Part shown: piece after piece, positions 34,336-43,234 of the stretch
Position numbering within the stretch: the stretch's first letter is position 1
Layout of the letters: every line of letters starts with the position of its first letter
From: RI-106 sp964496875
Lineage (GTDB): Bacteria; Cyanobacteriota; Vampirovibrionia; Obscuribacterales; Obscuribacteraceae
Length of the DNA stretch: 64,000 nt
Direction: 5' to 3'
NCBI GenBank assembly: GCA_964496875.1
Contig: CAZCBH010000006.1
Location: 52,220 to 116,219 of the forward strand
Notes under the pieces: model-generated
What the model was told of the DNA's origin: nothing
Databases searched by the model: none
Seen by the model: only the letters and a program-made list of their open reading frames with translations
Made by a program: the position numbers and the translations under genes

Positions 34336-35721
34336 CTATCTCCGGACTAAAGCTTCACCGGCGCCGACAGAGCCAGGCGACTCTCTATCGAAGGTACTGC
34401 CCACGGCGGTTCCATAAAGGTCATAAGGTCTGGCTTCATCTATACGAACCCGGACAATTTCACCCATGTCCACAAAGGAGTCATCGGCATCTTCCACATA
34501 GACCAGGTTGTCTATATCAGGAGCGTCCCACTGACTGCGTCCTATATAGATGCCTTTCTTCTCGTCGAAACTCTCAATCAGAACATCTATCTCTTTGCCG
34601 ACCATGGCTTGATTGAGTTCGCTCGAGATACCGTGCTGCAACTTCATCACTTCTGCCCGTCTGCGATTTTTCTCTTTCTGAGAGATCTGACCCGGCATGT
34701 TGCCGCTGGGCACTTCGGTCTGTTTGGAATAGCCGAAAACCCCGAGCCGGTCGAAACGAGATGCTTCGATGAAGCGCATCAGATGTTGGAAATTCTCCTC
34801 GGTCTCTCCCGGGAAACCAACAATGAAAGTAGACCGGATTTTCACATCAGGAATGGTTTTGCGAATTCTCTCAACCACGCTCTCCGGCTTGAGCGGTCGC
34901 GCCATCGCTTTTAGAATAGCAGGATCGCTGTGCTGGAGGGGAATGTCGATATATTTGACGACCTTTTCAAGATCTCGAATCGCCTCGAGAATCTCCACAG
35001 TGGCTTCTGTAGGATAGGCGTACATCACCCGAATCCATTCGAGACCCTCGATTTCGTTCAGGGAAGCGAGCAGTTCGGGTAGAGCCAGTCGGTTGTAGAG
35101 ATCGAGACCATAATAGGTGGAGTCTTGAGAGACCAGGATGATCTCGCGCACTCCGGCCTTTACGAGAATGCGCGCCTCTTTTGTAAGAGATTCAATCGAA
35201 CGGGATCTGAACTTGCCTCTCAGCATCGGGATGATACAGAAACTACAGGCATGATCGCAGCCTTCGGCGATCTTCAAATAGGCACTGGCTCCGACTCCGG
35301 TCATCATCCTGGGCAAAACTTCGTCGGAATAGTCGTTGGGGATCTCCGAAACTTCCATCACCCGGAGTTTGGAGTCTCGCGATATAGCCTGGATCACATC
35401 GACAATCTTGTGGATATCGCCGGTGCCGACCAATGCCCTTGCCTCGGGAATTTCTTCTAAAAGCTCTTCTTTGAAGTGTTGAGCCAGGCAGCCTGCAATA
35501 ATCAGCTCCTTGCCCTGATCGGCAAGTTCTACCAGGGTCCGCACCGACTCTTTTCGGGCATCACCGATGAAAGAGCAGGTGTTGACCAGGCACATATCCG
35601 CCTCGTCGTTATCGAAGGTCACATCGATACCGGACTCCTTCAAGAGTCCGAGCATGACCTCGGTATCGGTGGTGTTCTTGGGACAGCCCAGAGAGACGAC
35701 GCCAAGTTTCGGATTACGCAT
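34336..35721 (-). CDS. rimO: ribosomal protein S12 methylthiotransferase RimO
   Basis: 461 residues. Radical-SAM enzyme that methylthiolates Asp in ribosomal protein S12. The N-terminal MTTase domain begins GVVSLGCPKNTTDTEVM (8-24), with further cysteines at NTCSFI and AGCLAQ. The radical-SAM cluster is GCDHACSFCIIP (CxxxCxxC), followed by GKFRSRS. The C-terminal TRAM domain is EIDVLIESF...VRIDEARPYDLYGTAV. SLGCPKN identifies RimO rather than MiaB. The first gene of a leftward block that follows rodZ-like and rluB-like genes. Confidence 0.95.
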   Translation of the reverse strand: MRNPKLGVVSLGCPKNTTDTEVMLGLLKESGIDVTFDNDEADMCLVNTCSFIGDARKESVRTLVELADQGKELIIAGCLAQHFKEELLEEIPEARALVGTGDIHKIVDVIQAISRDSKLRVMEVSEIPNDYSDEVLPRMMTGVGASAYLKIAEGCDHACSFCIIPMLRGKFRSRSIESLTKEARILVKAGVREIILVSQDSTYYGLDLYNRLALPELLASLNEIEGLEWIRVMYAYPTEATVEILEAIRDLEKVVKYIDIPLQHSDPAILKAMARPLKPESVVERIRKTIPDVKIRSTFIVGFPGETEENFQHLMRFIEASRFDRLGVFGYSKQTEVPSGNMPGQISQKEKNRRRAEVMKLQHGISSELNQAMVGKEIDVLIESFDEKKGIYIGRSQWDAPDIDNLVYVEDADDSFVDMGEIVRVRIDEARPYDLYGTAVGSTFDRESPGSVGAGEALVRR

Positions 35722-35792
35722 AGCTCAAGCTCCGTTTATGAAAGATCTTGCCGGGAGATTAAGCCGCGTTAACCGTGGATGGTGCCCGCGAC

Positions 35793-36896
35793 CTACTCGC
35801 TGTCAAGACGTCCTTCAGTATAACGGTAAGGTACGCCAATTGATCTGGATCCACCCAGAGACTCCCCTGGAATGTAACGAGATGGAGACGCATTGAGGTT
35901 GCGATACTGGGTCGGCTTCGGCTTGCTGGGAGTCTTCACGACCTTTTTAGGCGTTACCGGCTTGGGAGTACTAACTGATCTGGGAGCCGGTTTTGCTTCA
36001 CCTTCTACCCGGTCGGCGGTGTCGGTAGCGCCGGCGCTGTCTCCGGATGCCTCATCGGAAGCGGTTTGAAAAGTGCGGTCGGTGCGTACACCGTTCTCAC
36101 CGAAAGTCTCGTGCTTACCCTTGAAAGAGACGTTCAAACTGCCACCGTTTCCGGCGCGCACTTTGAGACCCTGGGCATCCTGGAAGACTCGTTGATCACC
36201 TGCTTCTAAGAAACCGGTAAAGAGAGAATTGCCACTCTCCAGAGATTTGACTTCGACCCAGACATGGCGGCTGGCATTCAGAGTGAGGCTGGTGTCACCG
36301 GTGGCCTTCTTCTCGCCTCCTCCTGTCGAATCGCCCTTGCCCTCTTCCTTGCTGGAAGAATCCGCAACCGTGGCAGGAGAATATCGAGAGGTCGTCTGCT
36401 CCAGGGCGACTATGGAAGGATCGCGCTGCGACTTGAACTGCATCTGTTGATAGTAGAAAAGGTAGCTGATCAAACCGACAATTATGATTATTAGAAAAGC
36501 CGGGTAGAAAACCAATTTGGCGAAACTGGGCTTGGGAGGTGCCAGTTTAGCTTTAGTTAAACTGGTCTGGACGATGGGGGCCTGCTGAACAGCCACGCCT
36601 TTACTGCGAAAACCACCGAAGTGACTCTTTTCGCTGCGGTCTTCATAATCGTCGAAAGCCTGCCTGTATTCTGCCACCAGATTCTGGCCGTTCAGACCGA
36701 CACATTCGGCATAACGCTTAATAAAACCGGAAACGTAGACAGGCTCTGGGAGTTGGTCGATATCGCCACTTTCAATCGCTTCCAGATTTGCTGTGGAAAT
36801 TTTGGTCTTATCGTAAATCTGACCAAGAGAAAGACCACGGCTCTCCCGTGCCGCTTTCAATTTTTGACCAATCTGTTCGAAAACGCTCACCTGCAC
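35793..36896 (-). CDS. RodZ-like membrane HTH protein
   Basis: 367 residues. An N-terminal Xre-type helix-turn-helix (IGQKLKAARESRGLSLGQIYDKT, residues 8-30 with the turn after) and the RodZ-typical PVYVSGFIKRYAE are followed by a membrane segment at about 130-150 (LVFYPAFLIIIIVGLIS). The outer part has a DUF4115-like beta domain (LTLNASRHVWVEVKS ... GSLNVSFKGK) and a Pro/Lys-rich tail (KPVTPKKVVKTPSKPKP). RodZ links MreB to the cell wall. Start GTG is at 36896 or more likely 36890, which has better spacing from AAGG. It abuts the rluB-like gene. Confidence 0.8.
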   Translation of the reverse strand: MQVSVFEQIGQKLKAARESRGLSLGQIYDKTKISTANLEAIESGDIDQLPEPVYVSGFIKRYAECVGLNGQNLVAEYRQAFDDYEDRSEKSHFGGFRSKGVAVQQAPIVQTSLTKAKLAPPKPSFAKLVFYPAFLIIIIVGLISYLFYYQQMQFKSQRDPSIVALEQTTSRYSPATVADSSSKEEGKGDSTGGGEKKATGDTSLTLNASRHVWVEVKSLESGNSLFTGFLEAGDQRVFQDAQGLKVRAGNGGSLNVSFKGKHETFGENGVRTDRTFQTASDEASGDSAGATDTADRVEGEAKPAPRSVSTPKPVTPKKVVKTPSKPKPTQYRNLNASPSRYIPGESLGGSRSIGVPYRYTEGRLDSE

Positions 36897-37607
36897 CTAC
36901 CTTCGGACCCCACAGAGTTTTTCAATCTCTTCCCTGGACAACAGTCGCCATTCACCGGGAGCCAACGGCTTTAATTGTAACCTACCAATGGCAACTCTGA
37001 CCAAACGATTCACAGGATATCCAAGTTGCGCACACATTCTTCTTATTTGACGATTCTTTCCTTCCCTGATCGATATTTCAAAGATAGTCTTTTCGTCCTC
37101 TCTGGCTATCAGCTTCAATCGAGCCGGGAGAGTTCTGCCACCTGACAAGTCTACTCCTTCGACCAGGGTTTCGAGATCCCTGTCCCTGACGTTACCTTTT
37201 ACGGTAACTTTATAGGTTTTCCAGATATGGGTAGAAGGATGGGCCAGCTTCTGGGCCAGGTCACCGTCATTGGTAAGAATAAGCAATCCTTCCGAGTTAC
37301 GGTCGAGACGCCCCACCGGCTTCAGGTGCTTGAGATGGCCTGGCAGAATGTCGAGAATAGCCCTCCTGCCGCCCGGATCGTCGCAGGTGGTAATCACGTC
37401 CTTGGGCTTGTGCAAAATCATGTACTGCAATGCTCTGGAGGTGAGCGGCCTCCCGTCCACCAGAATGACATCAAGATCGAGGTCGACGGAGAGACTGAAA
37501 TCCTTTACCGTCGCTCCATTAACGCAAACTCTGCCCTCTTCGATCAATTGATCCGCTTTACGCCGGGAGCAGTGACCGGTCAAAGCGAGCGCTCTATTTA
37601 TTCGCAT
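36897..37607 (-). CDS. 23S/16S rRNA pseudouridine synthase (RluB/RsuA family)
   Basis: 236 residues. S4 domain at the N-terminus (RINRALALTGHCSRRKADQLI, residues 2-22, split in text only by length) followed by the catalytic domain with GRLDRNSEGLLILTNDGDLA, where the Asp is the catalytic residue, and EGKNRQIRRMCAQLGYPV. It isomerises a uridine in rRNA. RluB is the best guess from length and the YMILHKP motif, but RsuA or RluE/F cannot be excluded. Its TAG immediately precedes the GTG of the RodZ-like gene. Confidence 0.9.
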   Translation of the reverse strand: MRINRALALTGHCSRRKADQLIEEGRVCVNGATVKDFSLSVDLDLDVILVDGRPLTSRALQYMILHKPKDVITTCDDPGGRRAILDILPGHLKHLKPVGRLDRNSEGLLILTNDGDLAQKLAHPSTHIWKTYKVTVKGNVRDRDLETLVEGVDLSGGRTLPARLKLIAREDEKTIFEISIREGKNRQIRRMCAQLGYPVNRLVRVAIGRLQLKPLAPGEWRLLSREEIEKLCGVRR

Positions 37608-37703
37608 GATCCTATTTTATAAGATCCGGCTATAGAAAGGAAGAAACACAAGAAGCTGCACAAAAGCATGGCAGAACCTCCGCACCGCTGGTAGTTTCAT
37701 CAA

Positions 37704-39497
37704 TTATTTCAATCGCGCGCCGCGATGGTAATGCTCACCATCGAAATGAAAAACCACCTCAGGAAATTCAGTGCTGATTTGCAGTCTCTCCGAAACGGCT
37801 ATATCTACGGCCTTCAAAGTAAGCTCCGTCACTGTACCGCAACGGCTTAAAAGGCTGCGAATTCCATCGATTGTAAGTTTATTGCCCGAGAGATTCACAC
37901 TTCTCAAATTCAGATTCTCCAGGCAAAACAGATCGGCATCTACCAGCCCGAGTTGAGCAAGATCGAGCTCGTGAAATATCCTGTCTTTCGGGAGCATCCG
38001 CAGCCCGGAAGGACTGACTTGAGACATCCTCAAAGACAGGCGATTAAGACGGGGGAAGCGGGAGAACAAAGGAACACACTCATCATCAACCTTCTGACAA
38101 TACTCGAGGAAAAGACGCCTTAGCTCCGGCATCCCGGAGAGCGCCTCCAGTCCTGGTCTATCTATACCAAAACAGTCAACGAATCGTAACCTCTCTAGAC
38201 TGGAGATGGACGCGATCTCCTTGAGTGTGAGAGGCGAAAGGTTGCCTACATCCTCCAGCGTGATCTGTTCGATAGTGGTTCTTTTCAGGGGCGCCAGCAT
38301 CGCCCGGGTGATCTCGGACTGTTTAATCGAAACCTCTTTGAGCTGCGGCTTATCCGCTAGTATGGCAAAAGTTTTCGGGTCGGCGCCCTGGGAGACTGTC
38401 CAGCGACCACCGCCCTCATCGGTGAGAAAATCGGCTGATTCAAGACCGGAAGGATCTGCAACTTCCACCGACGGTGGAGAAGAATCAGGTCTCTGCAACT
38501 GAAAGAAGAGAACCCCTCCAAGAGTCAAAAGCGTGGCAACAAAGAACACCCCCAGATAGCGTAACGCTCTAGAGTCGAATCTGGTTCCGGACATCGATTT
38601 AACATCTTCGGCATTATCAGTGCTGGCTTCAGAGAGATCAAAAGGGAACTCCTCCTGGACATACAGACTGGTCAAATCCTTGAGGAGTTCTTCAACAGAG
38701 GAGTATCGACTCTCCGGATCCATAGCGAGACAGCGCGCCAGAATTCGATCGAGCTCTTCGTTCGAAGGAGCGCCGGTGGTAGAGAGAAGCGGAGCCGGCT
38801 GTTCGGCTTTAAGCGAGATGGTCTCGATAACGGAATCGGCTTGTATGGGCACCCGACCACTCAAAGTCTTGAACATGAGCACACCCAGAGAGTAAATATC
38901 ACTGCGACAATCGACTGCTTCTTCCCCTCCCCGAGCCCTGGCTTGCTCCGGACTCATATAAAGCGGACTGCCGACGAGAGCACCGGTGGATGTGACCGCC
39001 CCCGCCCCTTCTCTCTCTACAAATTTTGCGATACCGAAATCCAGGAGCTTGATTTGATTTTGTCCGAGCACCATCACGTTGTCGGGCTTCAAATCTCGAT
39101 GCAAGACGCCTTCTCCATGGGCATGGGCTAGGGCCTCGGCCGTGGCTATAAAAATGGGCAGGGCTTCTTCCAGACAGAGCGCCCCCCGCTTTTGAAGGAG
39201 CGTTTCGAGACTGCTTCCATCCACATATTCGAGCACCATATACGGCATCTCGCCATCGACTACGCCAAAATCCAGAATCGTTACGATACCTGGATGCTTG
39301 AGACGGGATGCGGTTTTAGCCTCCTGCTGAAAACGAGCGAGAGCTTGCTCCGGCGCCTGCCTGCTCCTTAGTACTTTCACAGCCACATCTATTTGCAAAG
39401 ATAGATCTCTGGCTTTATAGACGGTTCCCATGCCGCCTTCTCCAAGTTTGCAATCAATCTGGTATCTGTCAGGAAGCAATAGTTTCACCAGGGCCAA
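37704..39497 (-). CDS. Hanks-type Ser/Thr kinase with extracellular leucine-rich repeats
   Basis: 597 residues. Cytosolic kinase domain: glycine loop LGEGGMGTVYKARD (18-31), VAVKVLR with the catalytic Lys, HRDLKPDNVMV, DFGIAK and SPLYMSPEQARARGG (the P+1 region). One membrane segment at about 313-332 (LGVFFVATLLTLGGVLFF) separates it from a C-terminal region with irregular leucine-rich repeats (LTLKEIASISSLERLRF, LEALSGMPELRRLFLEY, SVNLSGNKLTIDGI). It is therefore a receptor kinase with an outward LRR sensor. All key catalytic residues are present. It is transcribed alone and divergent from the carbonic anhydrase gene. Confidence 0.9.
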   Translation of the reverse strand: MALVKLLLPDRYQIDCKLGEGGMGTVYKARDLSLQIDVAVKVLRSRQAPEQALARFQQEAKTASRLKHPGIVTILDFGVVDGEMPYMVLEYVDGSSLETLLQKRGALCLEEALPIFIATAEALAHAHGEGVLHRDLKPDNVMVLGQNQIKLLDFGIAKFVEREGAGAVTSTGALVGSPLYMSPEQARARGGEEAVDCRSDIYSLGVLMFKTLSGRVPIQADSVIETISLKAEQPAPLLSTTGAPSNEELDRILARCLAMDPESRYSSVEELLKDLTSLYVQEEFPFDLSEASTDNAEDVKSMSGTRFDSRALRYLGVFFVATLLTLGGVLFFQLQRPDSSPPSVEVADPSGLESADFLTDEGGGRWTVSQGADPKTFAILADKPQLKEVSIKQSEITRAMLAPLKRTTIEQITLEDVGNLSPLTLKEIASISSLERLRFVDCFGIDRPGLEALSGMPELRRLFLEYCQKVDDECVPLFSRFPRLNRLSLRMSQVSPSGLRMLPKDRIFHELDLAQLGLVDADLFCLENLNLRSVNLSGNKLTIDGIRSLLSRCGTVTELTLKAVDIAVSERLQISTEFPEVVFHFDGEHYHRGARLK

Positions 39498-39595
39498 TGA
39501 ATACCGACCTATTTTAACGACTTTAAAGACTTTAGCGACGGTCCCGCCTGCTTCCTACTATAATCTTTCAATTCATCAAAAGAAGGCGGAGAAAA

Positions 39596-40282
39596 TTGAA
39601 AAAAACATCATTGCTACTGGCTTCCCTGCTACTCATCGGTGGTCTGAATCAGGCAAAAGCGGAGGCGGCACCCGAAAGTTCCACGGCACCGACTCCCTCA
39701 GAAGCCCTCACCGAATTAAAACTCGGCAACGGCAGATATCTGGAGGGCATCAGCAAACACCCTCGCATAGACCCGGCCAGAAGGCTGAAAACCGCAAAGA
39801 AAGGACAGAAACCCATCGCCAGCATCCTGAGTTGTGCCGATGCCAGGGTCCCTGTGGAAATGATATTCGATAAAGGATTTGGAGACCTCTTTGTAGTGCG
39901 GGTAGCAGGCAATATCTGCGATACCGCGGAGCTGGCCTCTCTAGAATTCGGCTCTCTCTATCTGAACACACCACTAATAGTGGTACTGGGTCACTCGAAA
40001 TGTGGAGCGGTCCAGGCGGCGGTGGACGAGGCAAAACTGAAAGGCTCCCTGCCGCTTCTGATCAAAGAGATAAGCCCGGCGGTGAAAGCAGCACGCAAAG
40101 CCTCTCCGGATGCCAAAGGCGAGGACCTGACAAATATAGCGATTGAGGAGAATGTCAGACTTTCTATCGAAAACGTCATGAAAAGTCCCGGCATAGCCAA
40201 AGCCGTGAAAGAGAAAAAGATCCTGGTCAAAGGTGCGGTCAGGGATCTTAAAAGCGGTAAAGTGCGCTGGCTCGAAGACTGA
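39596..40282 (+). CDS. beta-class carbonic anhydrase, exported
   Basis: 228 residues. Interconverts CO2 and bicarbonate. The zinc ligands are in SCADARVP (Cys and the catalytic Asp-Arg dyad) and GHSKCGAV (His and Cys). A signal peptide at residues 1-22 (KKTSLLLASLLLIGG, ending AKA) indicates a periplasmic location. The start is TTG at 39596 with GGCGGAG about 8 nt upstream. A strong bidirectional terminator follows. The upstream neighbour is the divergent kinase; no bicarbonate transporter is nearby. Confidence 0.92.
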   Translation: MKKTSLLLASLLLIGGLNQAKAEAAPESSTAPTPSEALTELKLGNGRYLEGISKHPRIDPARRLKTAKKGQKPIASILSCADARVPVEMIFDKGFGDLFVVRVAGNICDTAELASLEFGSLYLNTPLIVVLGHSKCGAVQAAVDEAKLKGSLPLLIKEISPAVKAARKASPDAKGEDLTNIAIEENVRLSIENVMKSPGIAKAVKEKKILVKGAVRDLKSGKVRWLED

Positions 40283-40313
40283 GCGCATCAAAAATTATCA
40301 TCCAAAAGGCAAG

Positions 40314-40345
40314 AAAGGCTCTGAGAGATTCAGAGCCTTTCTTTA
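40314..40345. terminator. bidirectional intrinsic terminator
   Basis: AAAGGCTCTGA pairs perfectly with TCAGAGCCTTT (11 bp, 5-nt loop) and is followed by CTTT rightward and by a TTTCTT-rich flank leftward. It separates the convergent carbonic anhydrase and YtxH genes. Confidence 0.9.
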
Positions 40346-40359
40346 ACTACATCTGGATC

Positions 40360-40740
40360 TCAGTTACCCGAAGCAGCCGACTCGACATCATCGACCAGCA
40401 CCTTGGTACTCTTGCCAGCCATTTCCTGAAGCTTGTTGGCGAATTCGTCCTTGGTATTCTGGACGCTATCACCGGCTTTTTTCATGACTTCGGTGCTCTT
40501 ACCTTTCAGATCGCCGATGGCATTCTCGGTCTTGTCTTTGATTTCGGTAATTCTATGACCGGCGTTGGACTTGAAATCATCAATAGAATCCGAAGCTTGC
40601 TTGTAGAGGTCTTCGGAACCGTCGGCAATCTGCCTTCTCAGCTCAGCACCGGATTTCGGAGCCGACAGAAGTCCAAAAACGAAGCCGAGCAATCCTCCGA
40701 CTACCAAACCTTCAAAAAATCTACCTGTGTTATTAGCCAT
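40360..40740 (-). CDS. YtxH-domain membrane protein
   Basis: 126 residues. The N-terminal membrane segment (FFEGLVVGGLLGFVFGLLSAPKSG, about 8-31, given here only as a description of the Gly-rich helix ending in APKSG) is the YtxH signature. The rest is a charged, Lys/Glu/Asp-rich amphipathic coil with LEA-like repeats (DDFKSNAGHRITEIKDKTEN). It is the last of three leftward small genes (with DUF948 and another YtxH) sharing the terminator at 40314. YtxH/DUF948 proteins are stress-linked in other bacteria; exact function unknown. Confidence 0.8.
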   Translation of the reverse strand: MANNTGRFFEGLVVGGLLGFVFGLLSAPKSGAELRRQIADGSEDLYKQASDSIDDFKSNAGHRITEIKDKTENAIGDLKGKSTEVMKKAGDSVQNTKDEFANKLQEMAGKSTKVLVDDVESAASGN

Positions 40741-40761
40741 TATCTTCTCCTTAAATAATGC

Positions 40762-41175
40762 TTAGCCGGCTGAAGAGGATTCCTCTTTATCTGTCTTGCC
40801 AGAAAAATACGCTTTTATACCAGCGAAGAGACCGTGACCGAACACCTGGGTCTCATGCTTGGCCTGGTCTGCCACCTTGCCGATATTGCCTGTGACATCC
40901 TCGACCTTGGTACCCACATCAGTTATCCCACGCTGGGCTATGGAACGAAACTCATTGACCGTGATTAGAACGTTGTCAACCTCTTTGATGGTCGGACCTA
41001 GCTCCTGATCCAGGGTGTTGATCAGATTCTCTGTCGCTCCAAGGGTCCGGGTGGATTGCTCTAATAACCGAGCAATCGGCATTGCCAGAAATACTCCCAG
41101 AACTACCAGGATCAAAAAACATATGACAATAACCAGGTCAATATTGCTGCTCATTGCGGCTGCGTTCACGTCCAA
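40762..41175 (-). CDS. DUF948-like membrane protein
   Basis: 137 residues, or 130 if the ATG at 41154 is used. An N-terminal membrane segment (IDLVIVICFLILVVLGVFLA) precedes a long amphipathic helix with TLGATENLINTLDQELGPTIKEV, typical of DUF948, ending in a Ser-rich tail. The TTG start at 41175 has GGGG about 10 nt upstream; the downstream ATG lacks a good site. It sits between two YtxH genes in one leftward run. Confidence 0.75.
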   Translation of the reverse strand: MDVNAAAMSSNIDLVIVICFLILVVLGVFLAMPIARLLEQSTRTLGATENLINTLDQELGPTIKEVDNVLITVNEFRSIAQRGITDVGTKVEDVTGNIGKVADQAKHETQVFGHGLFAGIKAYFSGKTDKEESSSAG

Positions 41176-41213
41176 AATAATTGCCCCGCTGTGGATTCGC
41201 TATTCTCAAAAGC

Positions 41214-41573
41214 TTACTTGTGCTGTAACGGGAAGACGGTGGCACCGCCGCCCAGCTCAATCTCTTCGCGTTTTTTGGCTGCCGCCAGCTTACCTGCGGC
41301 CACAGCTCGCTTCATTCGGGAAGCCTGCTCTTCTACCAGAAGCTGGCAGTAGTTCAGGGTCGAAGCATAGAGGTCGAGAGAATCGTCTACGATTTCACCC
41401 ATCTTTTCAGGCATATCTTTGGCGGTTTTTCTGATCTCTCCGCGAACTTCGTTTCCGGACTTCGGAGCGACCAGGAATGCGATGGTCGCACCACCGGCGG
41501 CTCCCACGAAAAGACCGGCCAACCAATAAAGGAGCCCGGAGCCGGAATTATTCTCGCTGGATTTCTTACTCAT
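41214..41573 (-). CDS. YtxH-domain membrane protein
   Basis: 119 residues. N-terminal Gly-rich membrane helix (LLYWLAGLFVGAAGGATIAFLVAPKSG region, residues 14-38) with the terminal APKSG motif and a charged helical tail (RKTAKDMPEKMGEIVDDS). It is the first of the YtxH-DUF948-YtxH trio, 38 bp upstream of the DUF948 gene. The paired YtxH genes have similar helices but different tails, so they may form a heteromeric envelope-stress unit (inference). Confidence 0.75.
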   Translation of the reverse strand: MSKKSSENNSGSGLLYWLAGLFVGAAGGATIAFLVAPKSGNEVRGEIRKTAKDMPEKMGEIVDDSLDLYASTLNYCQLLVEEQASRMKRAVAAGKLAAAKKREEIELGGGATVFPLQHK

Positions 41574-41708
41574 CTAACTTCTCCAGTAGTTTTTCAAGCA
41601 AGTTTCACCCTAGGTGAGACAAGCAATACTTTACCAAATTAACAGCTTATTAGCTGAATATATAAGCTTATTGTTTCAATCTAAATATTTGGAGACTCTC
41701 GAAGACTT

Positions 41709-43049
41709 TTAATCCTCGTCCCCTTCATCGCTCTCTTCTTCTGCCTTGCACTCGTCTATTCTGGCAATGAGCTCCACCAGATGGTCGCAAAGATGCTCAG
41801 CTATGGCGCGTTTCGGCATCCTGGGCAGGCTCTCCCTGATACCGTCTGTGCCCAGGATGATAACGGCATTGTCATCGCTTCCGAAGCCGATATCCGGCAC
41901 GGTGATGTCATTACCGACGATCATATCCAGATTCTTACGTTGCAGTTTGTCGGCGGCATGGGTGAGCAAACCCTCGGACTCTGCAGCAAAGCCAATCACC
42001 ACCTGATCTTTTCGCTTGATCCGACCGAGCAGATCGAGGATGTCAGGGTTCTGGGTGAGTTCGAGGACGAGATCTCCCGATTCGCTTTTCTTGATTTTAT
42101 GAGAGGTGACCCTCAGGGGCCTGAAATCAGCCACAGCCGCAGTCATCACCAGAGCGTCGCAATTATCGAACTCTGCCTCGACCACCTCCTGCATATCGTG
42201 GGCGGTCTCTACGACCAGGACGTTATAAGCGCGATTGACCTCCACGGTGGAGACAAGAATCACGTCCGCCCCTCGGCCGGCCAGGGCATCGGCCATGGCG
42301 ATGCCCATCTTGCCGGAGCTACGGTTGCCTATGAAGCGAACCGGATCTATGGGCTCTCTGGTACCGCCTGCGGTGACCAACACCTTTTTGCCCATCAGGG
42401 TCTTATGGGCAAGCAAACGAGATGCCACCGCCGCCGTAATAGATTCGACCGAAGCCATCTTTCCTGAACCAACATCGCCACAGGCGACTTCGCCGAACTC
42501 CGGAGCGATGACATCATAACGAAAAGTATTCTGGAGTATGTCGAGATTGCGGCGGGTAGCCGGATGTCCATACATAGTAGGGTTCATAGCGGGAGCCACC
42601 ATCACCTTGGCCTGGGAGGCAAGCACCATCGAAGTAAGCAAGTCGTCACAGATACCGCCTGCCAGTTTGGCCAGAATGTCCGCTGTGGCAGGAGCGATCA
42701 AAATCAAATCCGCCTTCTTAGCCAGATCTATGTGCTCGGGCTTCCAGCTGGAAGATTGCTCGTATTGCTCGCAATGGGTAGGATTGCGGGTCATGGTGGT
42801 GAGACTTAGTGGAGTGATGAACTCTCTGGCGTTGGGAGTAAGCACGGCATGGACATCGGCACCGGCTCGTCTGAGCATCGAGGCTACATCACAGGCTTTG
42901 TAGGCGGCGATTCCACCGGAGACTCCCAGTACGATGGTTTTGTTCTCCAGGGGCGCGAAGGTCTCGAAAGATTCCTTGTTGCTCTTCACCTTTGACTTCC
43001 TCCGGGCGCTGGCGGCTTCGGTAGATTTGGTCTGACCCTTACTTTTCAT
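41709..43049 (-). CDS. coaBC: bifunctional phosphopantothenoylcysteine decarboxylase / phosphopantothenate-cysteine ligase
   Basis: 446 residues. Coenzyme A synthesis steps 2 and 3. CoaC part: ILGVSGGIAAYKACDVASML-like start (residues 39-60), HIDLAKKADLILIAPATA with the active-site His, and PAMNPTMYGHPAT. CoaB part: VLVTAGGTREPIDPVRFIGN and SSGKMG. The first 35 residues are a basic extension absent from most CoaBC. It has its own transcription unit, divergent from metG. Confidence 0.95.
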   Translation of the reverse strand: MKSKGQTKSTEAASARRKSKVKSNKESFETFAPLENKTIVLGVSGGIAAYKACDVASMLRRAGADVHAVLTPNAREFITPLSLTTMTRNPTHCEQYEQSSSWKPEHIDLAKKADLILIAPATADILAKLAGGICDDLLTSMVLASQAKVMVAPAMNPTMYGHPATRRNLDILQNTFRYDVIAPEFGEVACGDVGSGKMASVESITAAVASRLLAHKTLMGKKVLVTAGGTREPIDPVRFIGNRSSGKMGIAMADALAGRGADVILVSTVEVNRAYNVLVVETAHDMQEVVEAEFDNCDALVMTAAVADFRPLRVTSHKIKKSESGDLVLELTQNPDILDLLGRIKRKDQVVIGFAAESEGLLTHAADKLQRKNLDMIVGNDITVPDIGFGSDDNAVIILGTDGIRESLPRMPKRAIAEHLCDHLVELIARIDECKAEEESDEGDED

Positions 43050-43234
43050 AAATTTAAAAACCCAAAAACCTTAAGTTCAATTCCCTGTATTATTATGATT
43101 CTTCTTGAAGGATAAGGCTACCTTCAAAGAGCCGAATACTTACCAAATCGAATAGATAGATTTTGGAAATCAAGGGCTCTTTTCGGAGACTCGCTCCGGA
43201 GAACAAATCCAGAATATCAATAAGGTCCCCTTAA

